Source: Streptomyces achromogenes (GTDB lineage: Bacteria; Actinomycetota; Actinomycetes; Streptomycetales; Streptomycetaceae). From it: 64,000 bases of DNA. A program made the position numbers and the translations under genes. This document shows, one piece after another, positions 1 to 8,201 of this stretch; within the stretch, counting starts at the first letter, position 1, and each line of letters begins with the position of its first letter. Location: the NCBI RefSeq assembly GCF_030816715.1, contig NZ_JAUSYH010000001.1:2728001-2792000 (forward strand), given 5' to 3'. A model generated the notes under the pieces. That model was not told the origin of the DNA, made no database searches, and saw nothing but the letters and a program-made list of their open reading frames with translations.

Positions 1-1081
1 CGCCGGTCGTGGCGAGCAGCGGGGTGCCGGTGGCCATGGCCTCGGCGGCCGGCAGAGAGAAGCCCTCGTACAGCGACGGCACGCAGGCGACCTCGGCGGA
101 GCGCACCAGGTCGACGAGTTCGGCGTCGGAGATGCCTTTGACGAACTCGACGGAGCCTTCGAGGCCGTACCGCTCGATCGCCTGGGCGACCGGCCCCTCC
201 TGCGGGCGCTTGCCGACGACGACGAGGTGGGCGTGCGGGTGCTCGGTGCGCACCTTGGCCAGCGCCTCGACGAGGAAGACCAGACCCTTGAGCGGGACGT
301 CGGCGCTGGACGTCGTCACGATCCGGCCCGGCAGGACGGCCACGGACGGGTCCGGCGAGAACAGGTCGGTGTCGGCGCCGATGTGGACGACGTGGATGCG
401 GTCGTCGTGCACGCCGAGGTGGTCGGCGATCTCCTGCCGGGAGGTGCCGGAGACGGTGAGCACGGAGGGCAGCCGGCGCGCCACGCGCTTCTGCATCCGG
501 GTGAACGCGTACCAGCGGCGCACCGAGAGGCGTCGCCGTCGTCCGTCGGCGGCGTCCAGCTCCAACTGCCGGTCGACGGTGATGGGGTGGTGGATGGTGG
601 TGACCAGCGGCGCGCCGACGTCGCCCAGCAGGCCGTAACCCAGGGTCTGGTTGTCGTGCACGACGTCGAACTCCCCGCGGCGGGCGCGCAGATGGCGGCG
701 GGCGCGCAGGGAGAACGTCAGCGGCTCGGGGAACCCGCCGGTCCACATCGTCGCCACTTCCAGGGCGTCGATCCAGTCCCGGTACTCGCCCCGTCCGGGC
801 GTGCGGAAGGGGTCCGGCTGGCGGTAGAGGTCGAGGCTGGGCAGTTCGGTGAGGGTGAGGCGGTCCTCGAGCCCCGGGTCGAGCACGGGGTAGGGCTGGG
901 AGCCGATCACCTCGACGCTGTGCCCGAGGCGGGCGAGCTCCCTCGACAGATGCCGTACGTAGACGCCCTGGCCCCCGCAGAACGGGTTCCCCTTATAGGT
1001 GAGGAGTGCGATCTTGAGCGGTCGCTCGCCGTCGGAAGCACGGTCACGCCGGGACCCCGCCTGACTGGCCTCAGCGGTCAC
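1..1081 (-). CDS. GT4-family glycosyltransferase, 3' end outside window
   Basis: Reading the minus strand from a GTG at 1081 gives an open frame of 360 codons that runs off the window edge. The N-terminal half has the GT-B donor-loop pattern KIALLTYKGNPFCGGQGVYV and the C-terminal half has the nucleotide-sugar-binding signature EGFSLPAAEA, so this is a retaining GT4 enzyme acting in the cytoplasm on an unknown acceptor. Closest in style to PimA/MshA-like actinobacterial enzymes, but the substrate cannot be told. It is divergent from the KstR-like gene, and a KstR box lies 55 bp upstream of its start, so it may share that regulation. Confidence 0.85.
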   Translation of the reverse strand, partial: MTAEASQAGSRRDRASDGERPLKIALLTYKGNPFCGGQGVYVRHLSRELARLGHSVEVIGSQPYPVLDPGLEDRLTLTELPSLDLYRQPDPFRTPGRGEYRDWIDALEVATMWTGGFPEPLTFSLRARRHLRARRGEFDVVHDNQTLGYGLLGDVGAPLVTTIHHPITVDRQLELDAADGRRRRLSVRRWYAFTRMQKRVARRLPSVLTVSGTSRQEIADHLGVHDDRIHVVHIGADTDLFSPDPSVAVLPGRIVTTSSADVPLKGLVFLVEALAKVRTEHPHAHLVVVGKRPQEGPVAQAIERYGLEGSVEFVKGISDAELVDLVRSAEVACVPSLYEGFSLPAAEAMATGTPLLATTG

Positions 1082-1135
1082 TCCGGGCCCCCTTCTGCCT
1101 GCATTGTCCCGCGAGACTACGACGGGACGCTAATC

Positions 1136-1149
1136 TAGAACAAGTTTCA
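1136..1149. promoter_or_regulatory. KstR-type operator
   Basis: TAGAACAAGTTTCA fits the KstR consensus TnnAACnnGTTnnA at every fixed position. It lies between the divergent glycosyltransferase (start 1081) and the kstR-like gene (start 1324), the place expected for autoregulation. The consensus is known from mycobacterial and rhodococcal KstR; binding here is inferred. Confidence 0.65.
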
Positions 1150-1176
1150 AACTTGATCGTTCGGGAGGCTCTGAAT

Positions 1177-1190
1177 CTACCGGCAGGTAG
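1177..1190. promoter_or_regulatory. 14-bp inverted repeat, copy 1
   Basis: CTACCGGCAGGTAG has 5-bp arms CTACC/GGTAG around GGCA. The exact reverse complement recurs at 6691-6704, also between divergent genes. It looks like the site of an unidentified dimeric regulator. Confidence 0.35.
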
Positions 1191-1323
1191 GAGCGCCGAG
1201 AGCAGTGGATCAGGTGATTCACGCCACGGCCGGCCCGGGTCGGCCGCTCCGCCCAGCCGCATGATCACCGCCCCCTCACCGACGGTCACCACGACCGTCA
1301 CGGAACGGACCGGAGCGGGACCC

Positions 1324-1953
1324 ATGTCTGCCGATGCCACCCCACCGCGCCCGGCGCACTCGCCTCTCACCGAGCGTCAGGAGGCGCGCCGTCGCCGCAT
1401 TCTGCACGCGAGCGCGCAGTTGGCCAGCCGGGGCGGCTTCGACGCGGTGCAGATGCGGGAGGTCGCCGAGTCCTCGCAGGTCGCCCTCGGCACGCTCTAC
1501 CGCTACTTCCCCTCCAAGGTGCATCTGCTGGTCGCCACGATGCAGGACCAGCTGGAGCACATGCACGGCACGCTGCGCAAGAAGCCCCCGACCGGCGAGA
1601 GCGCCGCGGATCGCGTCGCGGAAACACTGATGCGCGCCTTCCGCGCCCTGCAGCGCGAGCCGCATCTGGCGGACGCGATGGTCCGCGCGCTGACCTTCGC
1701 CGACCGCAGCGTGTCGCCGGAGGTGGACCAGGTGTCCCGGCAGACGACGGCGATCATCCTGGACTCGATGGGACTGACCGACCCCACACCCGAGCAGCTC
1801 TCCGCGGTCCGCGTCATCGAGCACACCTGGCACTCGGCGCTGATCACCTGGCTGTCCGGTCGCGCGTCCATCGCGCAGGTGCGCATCGACATCGAGACGG
1901 TGTGCCGGCTGATCGACGTGACCGACCCGAAGCCCCCCGGCGCGCACCCGTAG
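1324..1953 (+). CDS. kstR: TetR-family regulator, KstR-like
   Basis: 209 residues. The N-terminal TetR helix-turn-helix (residues about 17-63, with ILHASAQLASRGGFDAVQMR and LYRYFPSK) is followed by a KstR-like ligand domain (TLMRAFRALQREPHLADAMVRAL). KstR proteins repress cholesterol catabolic genes and are released by a steroid-CoA thioester. The ATG at 1324 is chosen because the homologous region begins right after it; the frame is open further upstream but that part is not protein-like. A full KstR box lies at 1136-1149, others precede genes at 4412 and 15778, and cyp125/fadA5 homologues are in the same window, which supports the assignment. Confidence 0.85.
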   Translation: MSADATPPRPAHSPLTERQEARRRRILHASAQLASRGGFDAVQMREVAESSQVALGTLYRYFPSKVHLLVATMQDQLEHMHGTLRKKPPTGESAADRVAETLMRAFRALQREPHLADAMVRALTFADRSVSPEVDQVSRQTTAIILDSMGLTDPTPEQLSAVRVIEHTWHSALITWLSGRASIAQVRIDIETVCRLIDVTDPKPPGAHP

Positions 1954-2231
1954 CCGCCGGCCCCCGTAGCCGTCGGCCCGGGGGAGTCCGCGCGCACGCG
2001 AAGACTTGCGCACGCAGAAGACCTACGAGACGACCGGGGGTCTCCGTCCGGCCCTGGCCTGCGGCCTTCCGGTCCCTCAGTCCGTCCGTCGACGTCGGCC
2101 CCGGCGGATGCCCTGTCATGCGGCGTCGCGCCCGAGTCGGCTACTCCGGTCGAACTCCCTCACTCGCCTCGTAGGCCTTTACCAGCATAGAACACGCCAA
2201 CCCGAATGAAACCCCCCAAATCGAATATTTC

Positions 2232-2465
2232 TCACTCGTCGGGAGGGAAGACCGCCTCGCCGTTCCCGACCAGCGTGATCATGATCGCCTCCACCGGACA
2301 GCTCTCCGCCGCGGCCAGCACCCGCTCGTTGGCGTCCGTGTCCGGATCGGCCGGATGGGACTGCCGTGCGGTGTCCAGCCGGAAGCCGCCGGGTGCGTGG
2401 TGGACGCACTGGGCGGAGCCGATGCACAGGGTGCGGTCCACCTCGACGTGCCAGCGGTCGCCCAT
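2232..2465 (-). CDS. [3Fe-4S] ferredoxin
   Basis: 77 residues. Cysteines C14, C20 (CIGSAQC) and C56 (SCPVEAI) are the three ligands of actinobacterial 3Fe-4S ferredoxins that donate electrons to P450s. The gene follows the aldehyde dehydrogenase by 6 bp on the same strand, so the two form an operon. The likely electron acceptor is the CYP125-like enzyme at 14.3 kb, whose promoter shares an inverted repeat with this operon; that pairing is inference. Confidence 0.9.
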   Translation of the reverse strand: MGDRWHVEVDRTLCIGSAQCVHHAPGGFRLDTARQSHPADPDTDANERVLAAAESCPVEAIMITLVGNGEAVFPPDE

Positions 2466-2471
2466 GGCAGC

Positions 2472-3929
2472 TCAGCCCTCCCAGCCCGCCGGCAGGTGGA
2501 TCATCTTGTGCTCCAGGTACTCGCCGAACCCCTCCGGCCCGAACTCCCGGCCCAGTCCGGAGTTCTTGTAGCCGCCGAACGGGCCGAGCATGTCGAGGCT
2601 GAAGGTGTTCACGGAGTACGTCCCGGTGCGGACCTCGCGCGCGATCTCGATGCCGTGCTCGACGTCGGCCGTCCACACGCTGCCGCTGAGGCCGTAGTCG
2701 GAGTCGTTGGCGATCTTGAGGGCCTCGGACTCGTCGCCGTAGGGCAGCAGGCAGATCACCGGGCCGAAGATCTCCTCGCGGGCGATCCGCATGGAGTTGT
2801 CGACGTCGCCGAAGAGGGTCGGCTCGACGTACCAGCCGCGTTCCAGGCCCGGCGGACGTCCGCCGCCCGTGAGGATCTTCGCGCCCTCCTCCTGGCCGAT
2901 GCGGATGTAGTCCAGGTTTCGGCGCTGCTGGCGCTCGGCCACCAGCGGACCGACCTGGGTCGCCGGGTCCAGCGGGTCGCCGACGACCAGCGCGGCCGCC
3001 GCTGCGGCGAAGGCGTCCGCGAACTCGTCGTAGCGCGAGCGCGGCAGCAGGATGCGGGTCTGGGCGACACAGGCCTGGCCGTTGTTCATCCAGGCGGCCG
3101 AGACGATCCCCGGCACGGCGGTGGCGATGTCCGCGTCCGGCAGGACCACGGCCGCCGACTTCCCGCCCAGTTCGAGGGTGACCCGGGTGAGGTTGCGGGA
3201 CGCCACCTCCATGACCCGCTTGCCGGCCGCGACCGAACCCGTGAAGGAGACCTTGTCGACGCCGGGATGCCCGACCAGGTACTCGCTCACCTCGCGGTCC
3301 GCGGGGAGGATCGACAGCACACCCTCCGGCAGCCCCGCCTCCCGCGCGATGTCCGCGAGGACGTACGCGTCCAGCGGCGTCTCCGGCGACGGCTTGAGAA
3401 TCACGGTGCAGCCGGTGAGCAGCGCGGGCGCGAGTTTGGCGGCGGCCACGAACTGCGGGACGTTCCAGGGGACGACGGCCGCGACCACGCCGACCGGCTC
3501 GCGCCGCACGAGGATCCTGCCGAGCACGCCGTCGCGCCGCTCCTCGTAGGTGAAGTCGCCGGCGACCTTGATCGCCGAGTCCCACACCATCATCGCGCCG
3601 AGGGCCTGCGCGAGGACGCTCCAGGAGTACGGCGAGCCGTTCTCGGCGGAGATCACCCGGGCGAGCTCCTCGTGACGGGCGAGGATGCCGTCCTTGATCC
3701 GGGTGACGACCGCGATCCGTTCATCGAGCGGGAGCCGGGGCCAGGGCCCCTCGTCGAAGGCCTGCCGGGCGACCGCGACGGCACGGTCCACATCGGCCCG
3801 CGAGGCGTGCGGAACCCGCCCGATGACCTCCTCGGTGTGCGGCGAGATCACCTCGATGACGGCATCGCCCAGGGGGTCCGTCAACGCGCCACCGATGAAC
3901 AGCTGTCCGTGTTCCACGAGTTCGGCCAT
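2472..3929 (-). CDS. Aldehyde dehydrogenase family protein
   Basis: 485 residues, normal for the NAD(P)-dependent family. Visible are the cofactor motif FTGSVAAGKRV (about 229-239), the general base in LELGGKS (E253) and the nucleophile in NNGQACVAQ (C287). Start taken at the second in-frame start (ATG 3929), because an AGG lies about 8 nt before it; a GTG at 3935 is the alternative. With the downstream ferredoxin and a nearby CYP125-type enzyme it fits oxidation of a P450-generated aldehyde to the acid, as in steroid side-chain activation, but the substrate is not shown by the sequence. Confidence 0.9.
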   Translation of the reverse strand: MAELVEHGQLFIGGALTDPLGDAVIEVISPHTEEVIGRVPHASRADVDRAVAVARQAFDEGPWPRLPLDERIAVVTRIKDGILARHEELARVISAENGSPYSWSVLAQALGAMMVWDSAIKVAGDFTYEERRDGVLGRILVRREPVGVVAAVVPWNVPQFVAAAKLAPALLTGCTVILKPSPETPLDAYVLADIAREAGLPEGVLSILPADREVSEYLVGHPGVDKVSFTGSVAAGKRVMEVASRNLTRVTLELGGKSAAVVLPDADIATAVPGIVSAAWMNNGQACVAQTRILLPRSRYDEFADAFAAAAAALVVGDPLDPATQVGPLVAERQQRRNLDYIRIGQEEGAKILTGGGRPPGLERGWYVEPTLFGDVDNSMRIAREEIFGPVICLLPYGDESEALKIANDSDYGLSGSVWTADVEHGIEIAREVRTGTYSVNTFSLDMLGPFGGYKNSGLGREFGPEGFGEYLEHKMIHLPAGWEG

Positions 3930-3942
3930 GGCCACTGCCTTC

Positions 3943-3965
3943 GTTTCTGACGGTATTTCAGAAAC
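3943..3965. promoter_or_regulatory. Inverted repeat in ALDH-ferredoxin promoter
   Basis: GTTTCTGA (3943-3950) and TCAGAAAC (3958-3965) are perfect 8-bp arms around a 7-bp spacer, directly upstream of the dehydrogenase start. The core TCTGACG-N5-TCAGAAAC recurs in front of the CYP125-like gene at 15634-15653. A second overlapping repeat, AACTG-atac-CAGTT, lies at 3963-3976. Probably a TetR-type operator. Confidence 0.6.
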
Positions 3966-4038
3966 TGATACCAGTTCCGGTCACACTAAGCCAGGGTCGC
4001 CACCGAACCCGCCCTCACCAGCGGCTTCTCCGCCCGGG

Positions 4039-4281
4039 TCAGCCGCCCGCCGCGCCACCCCGCGCGTCGCCCCGCGCCATCAATTCGTCCAGTCGCACCA
4101 GCAGCCCCTGCAACGCGGCAACCCCCAGCTCCGACGCCCACGCCCCCTCGAGCTCAGCCCGGTCACACCCCTCGACCACGCCGCTGAGCACCCCGAGCGC
4201 CAGCCCCGCCCACTGCCGGTCGGTCAGGTAGTCGGGCCGACCTACCGACTGATGCGCATGCTCGTCCGACGTATGCCGCAT
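4039..4281 (-). CDS. Small hypothetical protein
   Basis: 80 residues, not recognised. It is mostly helical in composition with no cysteines in a cluster, no membrane segment and no DNA-binding motif (DYLTDRQWAGLALGVLSGVV). The ATG at 4281 is preferred over the GTG at 4287 because GGAGGGA stands 7 nt before it. It diverges from the metallo-hydrolase gene, so a KstR box at 4363-4376 could serve both promoters. Confidence 0.6.
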   Translation of the reverse strand: MRHTSDEHAHQSVGRPDYLTDRQWAGLALGVLSGVVEGCDRAELEGAWASELGVAALQGLLVRLDELMARGDARGGAAGG

Positions 4282-4362
4282 GAGCACTCCCTCCCGCCAC
4301 CTATGTCACCGATGTCACCGCACATTCAACCGTCCGCACGAACAGTCGACTTGAGCATCCAT

Positions 4363-4376
4363 TGGAACCAGTTCTA
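4363..4376. promoter_or_regulatory. KstR-type operator
   Basis: TGGAACCAGTTCTA matches TnnAACnnGTTnnA at all fixed positions and lies 35 bp before the start of the metallo-hydrolase gene and 81 bp before the small divergent gene. Confidence 0.65.
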
Positions 4377-4411
4377 GTTATAGTGGGCGGCGGTCGGGTG
4401 ACGGAGGGCAG

Positions 4412-5473
4412 ATGAAGAGCAGTCAGAGCAGTCCCGCCGACGGGCCCGGCACGTTCGACCATGGCGGCGGAGTCCGCTCGTTGCGGGTGCCGATCCCCGA
4501 CAACCCTCTCGGTCACACCCTGGTGTACGTCGTCGACACCGACCGCGGGCCGGTGCTGATCGACACCGGCTGGGACGACCCGTCCGCCTGGGAGGCCCTG
4601 ACCTCCGGGCTGGCCGCCTGCGGCACGTCCGTCGAGGCCCTGCACGGGGTGGTCGTCACCCACCATCACCCCGACCACCACGGCCTGTCCGGGAAGGTGC
4701 GGGAGGCCTCCGGGGCGTGGGTGGCCATGCACGCGGCGGACGCCGCGATCGTCAGGCGGACCAGGGGGACGCGGCCCGAGCGCTGGTACACGTACATGGC
4801 GGACAAGCTCACGGCCGCCGGCGCCCCCGAGGAGCACATCGCACCTCTGCGCACGACTCGGACCCGCCGCCGCACGCTGCCCGGCCTGGCGCCCGCCCTC
4901 CCCGACCGGGAGATCGTCCCCGGCGAGTTCCTCGACCTGCCCGGCCGCCGGCTGCGCGCGATCTGGACCCCGGGCCACACCCCGGGCCATGTCTGCCTGC
5001 ATCTGGAGGAGGAACACCCCGCCCGGCTCGGCGGCCACGGCCGGCTGTTCTCCGGCGACCATCTGCTCCCGGAGATCACCCCTCACATCGGCCTCTACGA
5101 GGACCCGGACGACGACACCGTCACCGACCCCCTCGGCGACTACCTGGACTCCCTCGAACGCGTCGGCCGCCTCGGCCCCGCCGAGATCCTCCCGGCCCAC
5201 CAGCATGCCTTCACCGACGCCCCCTCCCGCGTACGGGAGTTGCTCGCCCACCACGAGGACCGCCTGACCGGCCTCCTGGCCCTCCTCTCCGCCCCGCTCA
5301 CCGCCTGGCAGGTCGCCGAACGCATGGAGTGGAACCGGCCCTGGGACGCCATCCCCTACGGCTCCCGCAACATCGCCGTCTCGGAGGCGGAGGCGCATCT
5401 GCGCCGGCTCGTGAAACAGGGCCGGGCGGAGGCGGTGACGGGGAGCGAGCCGGTGACGTACATGGCGGTGTGA
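4412..5473 (+). CDS. Metallo-beta-lactamase-fold hydrolase
   Basis: 353 residues. The metal-binding motif HxHxDH is H84-H86-D88-H89 (THHHPDHHG), followed by GHTPGHVC, the bridging aspartate in FSGDHLLP and a late PAHQH. After the fold (to about 270) comes an alpha-helical C-terminal extension of the type seen in glyoxalase-II/LACTB2-like enzymes that act on thioesters. With a perfect KstR box upstream it may hydrolyse a CoA thioester in sterol or fatty acid catabolism, but this is inference. A GGAGGG precedes the ATG. Confidence 0.85.
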   Translation: MKSSQSSPADGPGTFDHGGGVRSLRVPIPDNPLGHTLVYVVDTDRGPVLIDTGWDDPSAWEALTSGLAACGTSVEALHGVVVTHHHPDHHGLSGKVREASGAWVAMHAADAAIVRRTRGTRPERWYTYMADKLTAAGAPEEHIAPLRTTRTRRRTLPGLAPALPDREIVPGEFLDLPGRRLRAIWTPGHTPGHVCLHLEEEHPARLGGHGRLFSGDHLLPEITPHIGLYEDPDDDTVTDPLGDYLDSLERVGRLGPAEILPAHQHAFTDAPSRVRELLAHHEDRLTGLLALLSAPLTAWQVAERMEWNRPWDAIPYGSRNIAVSEAEAHLRRLVKQGRAEAVTGSEPVTYMAV

Positions 5474-5522
5474 CCCCGGTAAAGGGTTCGCCGCACCGTG
5501 ATCGCGCCTGTTAGACAGACGT

Positions 5523-5981
5523 ATGGACTCCCACGAACGCCTCGTCGCCGAACGCGCCTGTGAACGCCTCGTCATCGACTTCGTCCACCGTCTCGACCTC
5601 GGCGAACCCGCCGCCGTGGCCGAGCTGTTCACCGAGGACGGCAGCTGGGAGTGGCCGGCCGGCGAGCGGCTGGTCGTGGGGCGGGCGGCCCTGCGGGAGT
5701 ACTTCGGCTCGCGTCCCGCCGACCGGCTGTCGCGCCGCCTGATGGCGAACATCCTCGTCACGGCGACCGGGCCGGACACCGCGCACGCCGTCTCGTACTT
5801 CTCGACGCACCGCGTCGACGGCTACGAGGGCGGCGTCGTCCCCGCCGGCCCGCCCGTCCAGGTCGGACACTACGAGGACGCGTTCCGCCGGGTCGACGGC
5901 GCGTGGCTGCTGGCGCGACGGGTCCTGTTCCTCCCCTTCGGAGGCCCGACACCGCTCGCCGCTACTCCGTCAGCGACCTGA
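5523..5981 (+). CDS. SnoaL/NTF2-like domain protein
   Basis: 152 residues with the cone-shaped NTF2/SnoaL fold pattern: an N-terminal helix (ACERLVIDFVHRLDLG), AVAELFTEDGSWEW, then beta strands ending HYEDAFRRVDGAWLLARRVL. Members are small hydratases, isomerases or binding proteins; steroid delta-isomerase is one relative. It lies 49 bp after the metallo-hydrolase on the same strand and is probably co-transcribed with it. No catalytic assignment is possible. Confidence 0.75.
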   Translation: MDSHERLVAERACERLVIDFVHRLDLGEPAAVAELFTEDGSWEWPAGERLVVGRAALREYFGSRPADRLSRRLMANILVTATGPDTAHAVSYFSTHRVDGYEGGVVPAGPPVQVGHYEDAFRRVDGAWLLARRVLFLPFGGPTPLAATPSAT

Positions 5982-5986
5982 TCAAC

Positions 5987-6643
5987 TCAGCGGCCGGCGC
6001 GCAGGAGTTCCGTCTCCTGCGGGCTCACCGTCGGGTTTGCGGCCCGTCGCCGCAGCGCCTGCGCCAGCCCCTCTTCGGTGAGGTCGGACGGGTCGGCGAG
6101 AAGCGCCGTCAGCGTCGCGCGGGCCAAGGGCGGTAGGGCCGGCGCCGCGACCGGCTCGGCGGATACGGCGACCTGGGCGAGGATCACCGCCGACGTGCCC
6201 CAGTCGAGGCCGGGGTCGCCGTCCTCCGCGTTCGTCCAGTCGATGACCCTCGGGCCGTCGGGGGCGAGGACGACGTTGTCGGGGTGCAGGTCGAGGTGCA
6301 GGACGCGGGCGCCGTCCGAGACCCGCCCCGGCACCGCGTGCAGGGCGCGCAGCAGCCGGGCGAGCATCTCCCCCGCCTCCCCCGCGTCCAGCGCGCCCGC
6401 AGTCAGCGCCTGGAGCATCGTCGGCCCGTCCAGCCGTTCCATGATCAGGTCGACGCGCGAGACGGGGGGCCGGACGGCGGGCGCCGGGTAGCCGTGCGCG
6501 CGCACATGCGCCATCACCGCCGCCTCGGCGACCGCGTCGCCCCAGCCCTCCCGGTCCCGGCGCAGCACCCAGTCCTCGTCGATCTCGTAGACGTCGGCCG
6601 TGCGACCCGAGCCGAGCAGTCTCCCCGCAACTGGCATGGACAT
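5987..6643 (-). CDS. Aminoglycoside-phosphotransferase-like kinase
   Basis: 218 residues, short for the APH family. It has an N-terminal ATP lobe (LLGSGRTADVYEI), the catalytic Brenner loop LHLDLHPDNVVL and the metal-binding VIDWTNAEDGDPGLDWG. These proteins phosphorylate small molecules or act as choline/fructosamine-type kinases; the substrate here is unknown and resistance should not be assumed. Start ATG 6643 has AGG 9 nt upstream; ATG 6637 is an alternative. A 14-bp palindrome at 6691-6704 lies in its promoter region. The 3' end almost meets that of the SnoaL gene. Confidence 0.8.
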   Translation of the reverse strand: MSMPVAGRLLGSGRTADVYEIDEDWVLRRDREGWGDAVAEAAVMAHVRAHGYPAPAVRPPVSRVDLIMERLDGPTMLQALTAGALDAGEAGEMLARLLRALHAVPGRVSDGARVLHLDLHPDNVVLAPDGPRVIDWTNAEDGDPGLDWGTSAVILAQVAVSAEPVAAPALPPLARATLTALLADPSDLTEEGLAQALRRRAANPTVSPQETELLRAGR

Positions 6644-6690
6644 GAATCTACCTGCGTGTCGGCCTCGCACAGCCCCCCTCGGGCCGATTC

Positions 6691-6704
6691 CTACCTGCCG
6701 GTAG
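6691..6704. promoter_or_regulatory. 14-bp inverted repeat, copy 2
   Basis: CTACCTGCCGGTAG, the exact reverse complement of 1177-1190, 48 bp upstream of the kinase start and just before the riboswitch-like leader of the ECF operon. Confidence 0.35.
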
Positions 6705-6714
6705 AGTGGCCGCG

Positions 6715-6890
6715 TCGTCCACGCCCGTACAGGGGGAAGCCGGCGCAATTCCGGCGCCGACCCTGCCCCAAGCTTCGACTTCGCTCGCCCCGGGGAGGCC
6801 CCTTTCCGTAGAGCCGGATCGCCCGGTACGGGACGTGACCGGCTCGCGTGCGTCGGCAGGCCCGCCGTCGCACGGCACCGTCGAGGCATA
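6715..6890 (+). ncRNA. Probable cobalamin (B12) riboswitch
   Basis: The leader of the ECF transporter operon contains GGGGGAAGCCGGCGCAATTC at 6732-6751 continuing into CCGGCGCCGACCCTG, which follows the B12-box order seen in actinobacterial cobalamin riboswitches (GGGAAGCCGGTG, AATCCGG, CGGaCCCG). GC-rich pairing segments and a GTCGAGGCATACGG stretch follow before the start codon. Ends are approximate. The call rests on pattern recall; the downstream intrinsic-factor-like and ECF genes agree with it. Confidence 0.65.
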
Positions 6891-6956
6891 CGGAGCCGAG
6901 CCGCCGGGGTGCCCCGTGCTGCCCGGCTCCCCGACCGGGAGAGGCACCCGCCGATC

Positions 6957-8201
6957 ATGAACGTCCGCCGTAGCGCCACGGCTCTCGCCGCCGCCACCGT
7001 CGTGCTGGGCGCTGCCGTCCCCGCCGTGGCCGCCACACCGTCCCCCGCCCCGTCGACGGCGAGGCCCGCCGGGCTGTACGGGACCTCCGACCCGACCTAC
7101 GACGGCGTCTGGCGTCAGTCGCTGGCCCTGCTCGCACAGCACACCGTGGGCGTCACCCCCGCCGACGGGGCCGTGACGTGGCTGGCCGGGCAGCAGTGCG
7201 CGAACGGCGCCTTCGCCGCCTTCCGCGCCGACCCCGCCAAGCCCTGCGACGCGAAGGTGATGACCGACACCAACAGCACGGCCGCGGCCGTCCAGGCGCT
7301 GGCCGCCCTCGGCGGTCACCGGGCCGCGGCGGAGAAGGCGGTCGGCTGGCTGAAGTCCGTCCAGAACGCCGACGGCGGCTGGGGCTACTCCGCGGGCGGG
7401 GCGAGCGACGCGAACTCGACGTCCGTCGTGGCGGGGGCGCTGGCGGCGGCCGGGGAGCAGCCCGCGCGGGTGCGCAAGGCCGGGAAATCGCCGCTCGACG
7501 CGCTCGGGAAGCTCTCCCTCCCGTGCGGCGGCGACGGCGGCGGCGCGTTCGCCTACCAGCCGGACAAGAAGGGCGCCCTCGCGGCCAACGCGGACGCGAC
7601 GGCGGCGGGCGTGCTCGGCGCGCTCGGCGAGGGCTTCGCGGCGACGGCCGGAAAGACCTCGGCGGCCCCCGTGTGCGGCGGCACGCCCGGCGCGCTCACC
7701 GCGGCCGACCTCGCCCGCAACGGCGCCGCCCATCTCGCCCGGGCGGTCGCCGCGACCGGCCACCTCACGTCGGCCCTGCCCGGCGCCGAGGACCAGCCCG
7801 ACTACGGCAACACCGCCGACGCGGTCGTCGCGCTCGCCGCCCAGGGCGCGGCCGAGCAGGCGAAGAAACCCCTCGCCTGGCTTCAAAAAAACGCGTCGGC
7901 CTGGGCGAAGCAGAGCGGCCCGGCCGCCTACGCCCAGCTGGTCTTCGCCGCCCACGCCACGGGCGCCGACATGCGCGCCTTCGGCGGCACGGACCTGGTC
8001 GCACAGCTCAACGCGACGGGCCCGGCCCCGCAGGCCACCGCGCCGGCCGGCGACGCCGGCAAGAACACCGACACCGACACCGACAAGAAGAGCAACTCGG
8101 ATTCCGGCTACAGCGTCTGGGTGATCGTCGGCGTCTTCCTCGTCGCCGGCATCGGCATCGGGTTCCTGATCAGCGCCCGCGGCCGGAAGCGGCAGCCGTG
8201 A
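6957..8201 (+). CDS. Secreted prenyltransferase/intrinsic-factor-fold protein
   Basis: 414 residues. A signal peptide (to about residue 23, ending AVPAVAA) leads into an alpha/alpha-barrel with squalene-cyclase/terpenoid-cyclase repeats (VTWLAGQQCANGAF, VQNADGGWGYSAGGASDANSTS), the fold also used by eukaryotic intrinsic factor and transcobalamin. A hydrophilic linker leads to one C-terminal membrane helix (VWVIVGVFLVAGIGIGFLI) and a basic tail, so it is surface-anchored. The ATG 6957 follows a GGGAGAGG. As first gene of a riboswitch-led ECF operon it is a candidate extracellular corrinoid-binding protein; no catalytic DxDD motif is seen. It overlaps the next gene by GTGA. Confidence 0.85.
   Translation: MNVRRSATALAAATVVLGAAVPAVAATPSPAPSTARPAGLYGTSDPTYDGVWRQSLALLAQHTVGVTPADGAVTWLAGQQCANGAFAAFRADPAKPCDAKVMTDTNSTAAAVQALAALGGHRAAAEKAVGWLKSVQNADGGWGYSAGGASDANSTSVVAGALAAAGEQPARVRKAGKSPLDALGKLSLPCGGDGGGAFAYQPDKKGALAANADATAAGVLGALGEGFAATAGKTSAAPVCGGTPGALTAADLARNGAAHLARAVAATGHLTSALPGAEDQPDYGNTADAVVALAAQGAAEQAKKPLAWLQKNASAWAKQSGPAAYAQLVFAAHATGADMRAFGGTDLVAQLNATGPAPQATAPAGDAGKNTDTDTDKKSNSDSGYSVWVIVGVFLVAGIGIGFLISARGRKRQP

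Noticed and set aside
2355-3950. 531-codon frame on the plus strand across the aldehyde dehydrogenase
   Set aside because: It is a high-GC antisense shadow: composition is Asp/Arg/Gly/Val-rich with no domain, while the minus strand carries a complete ALDH.
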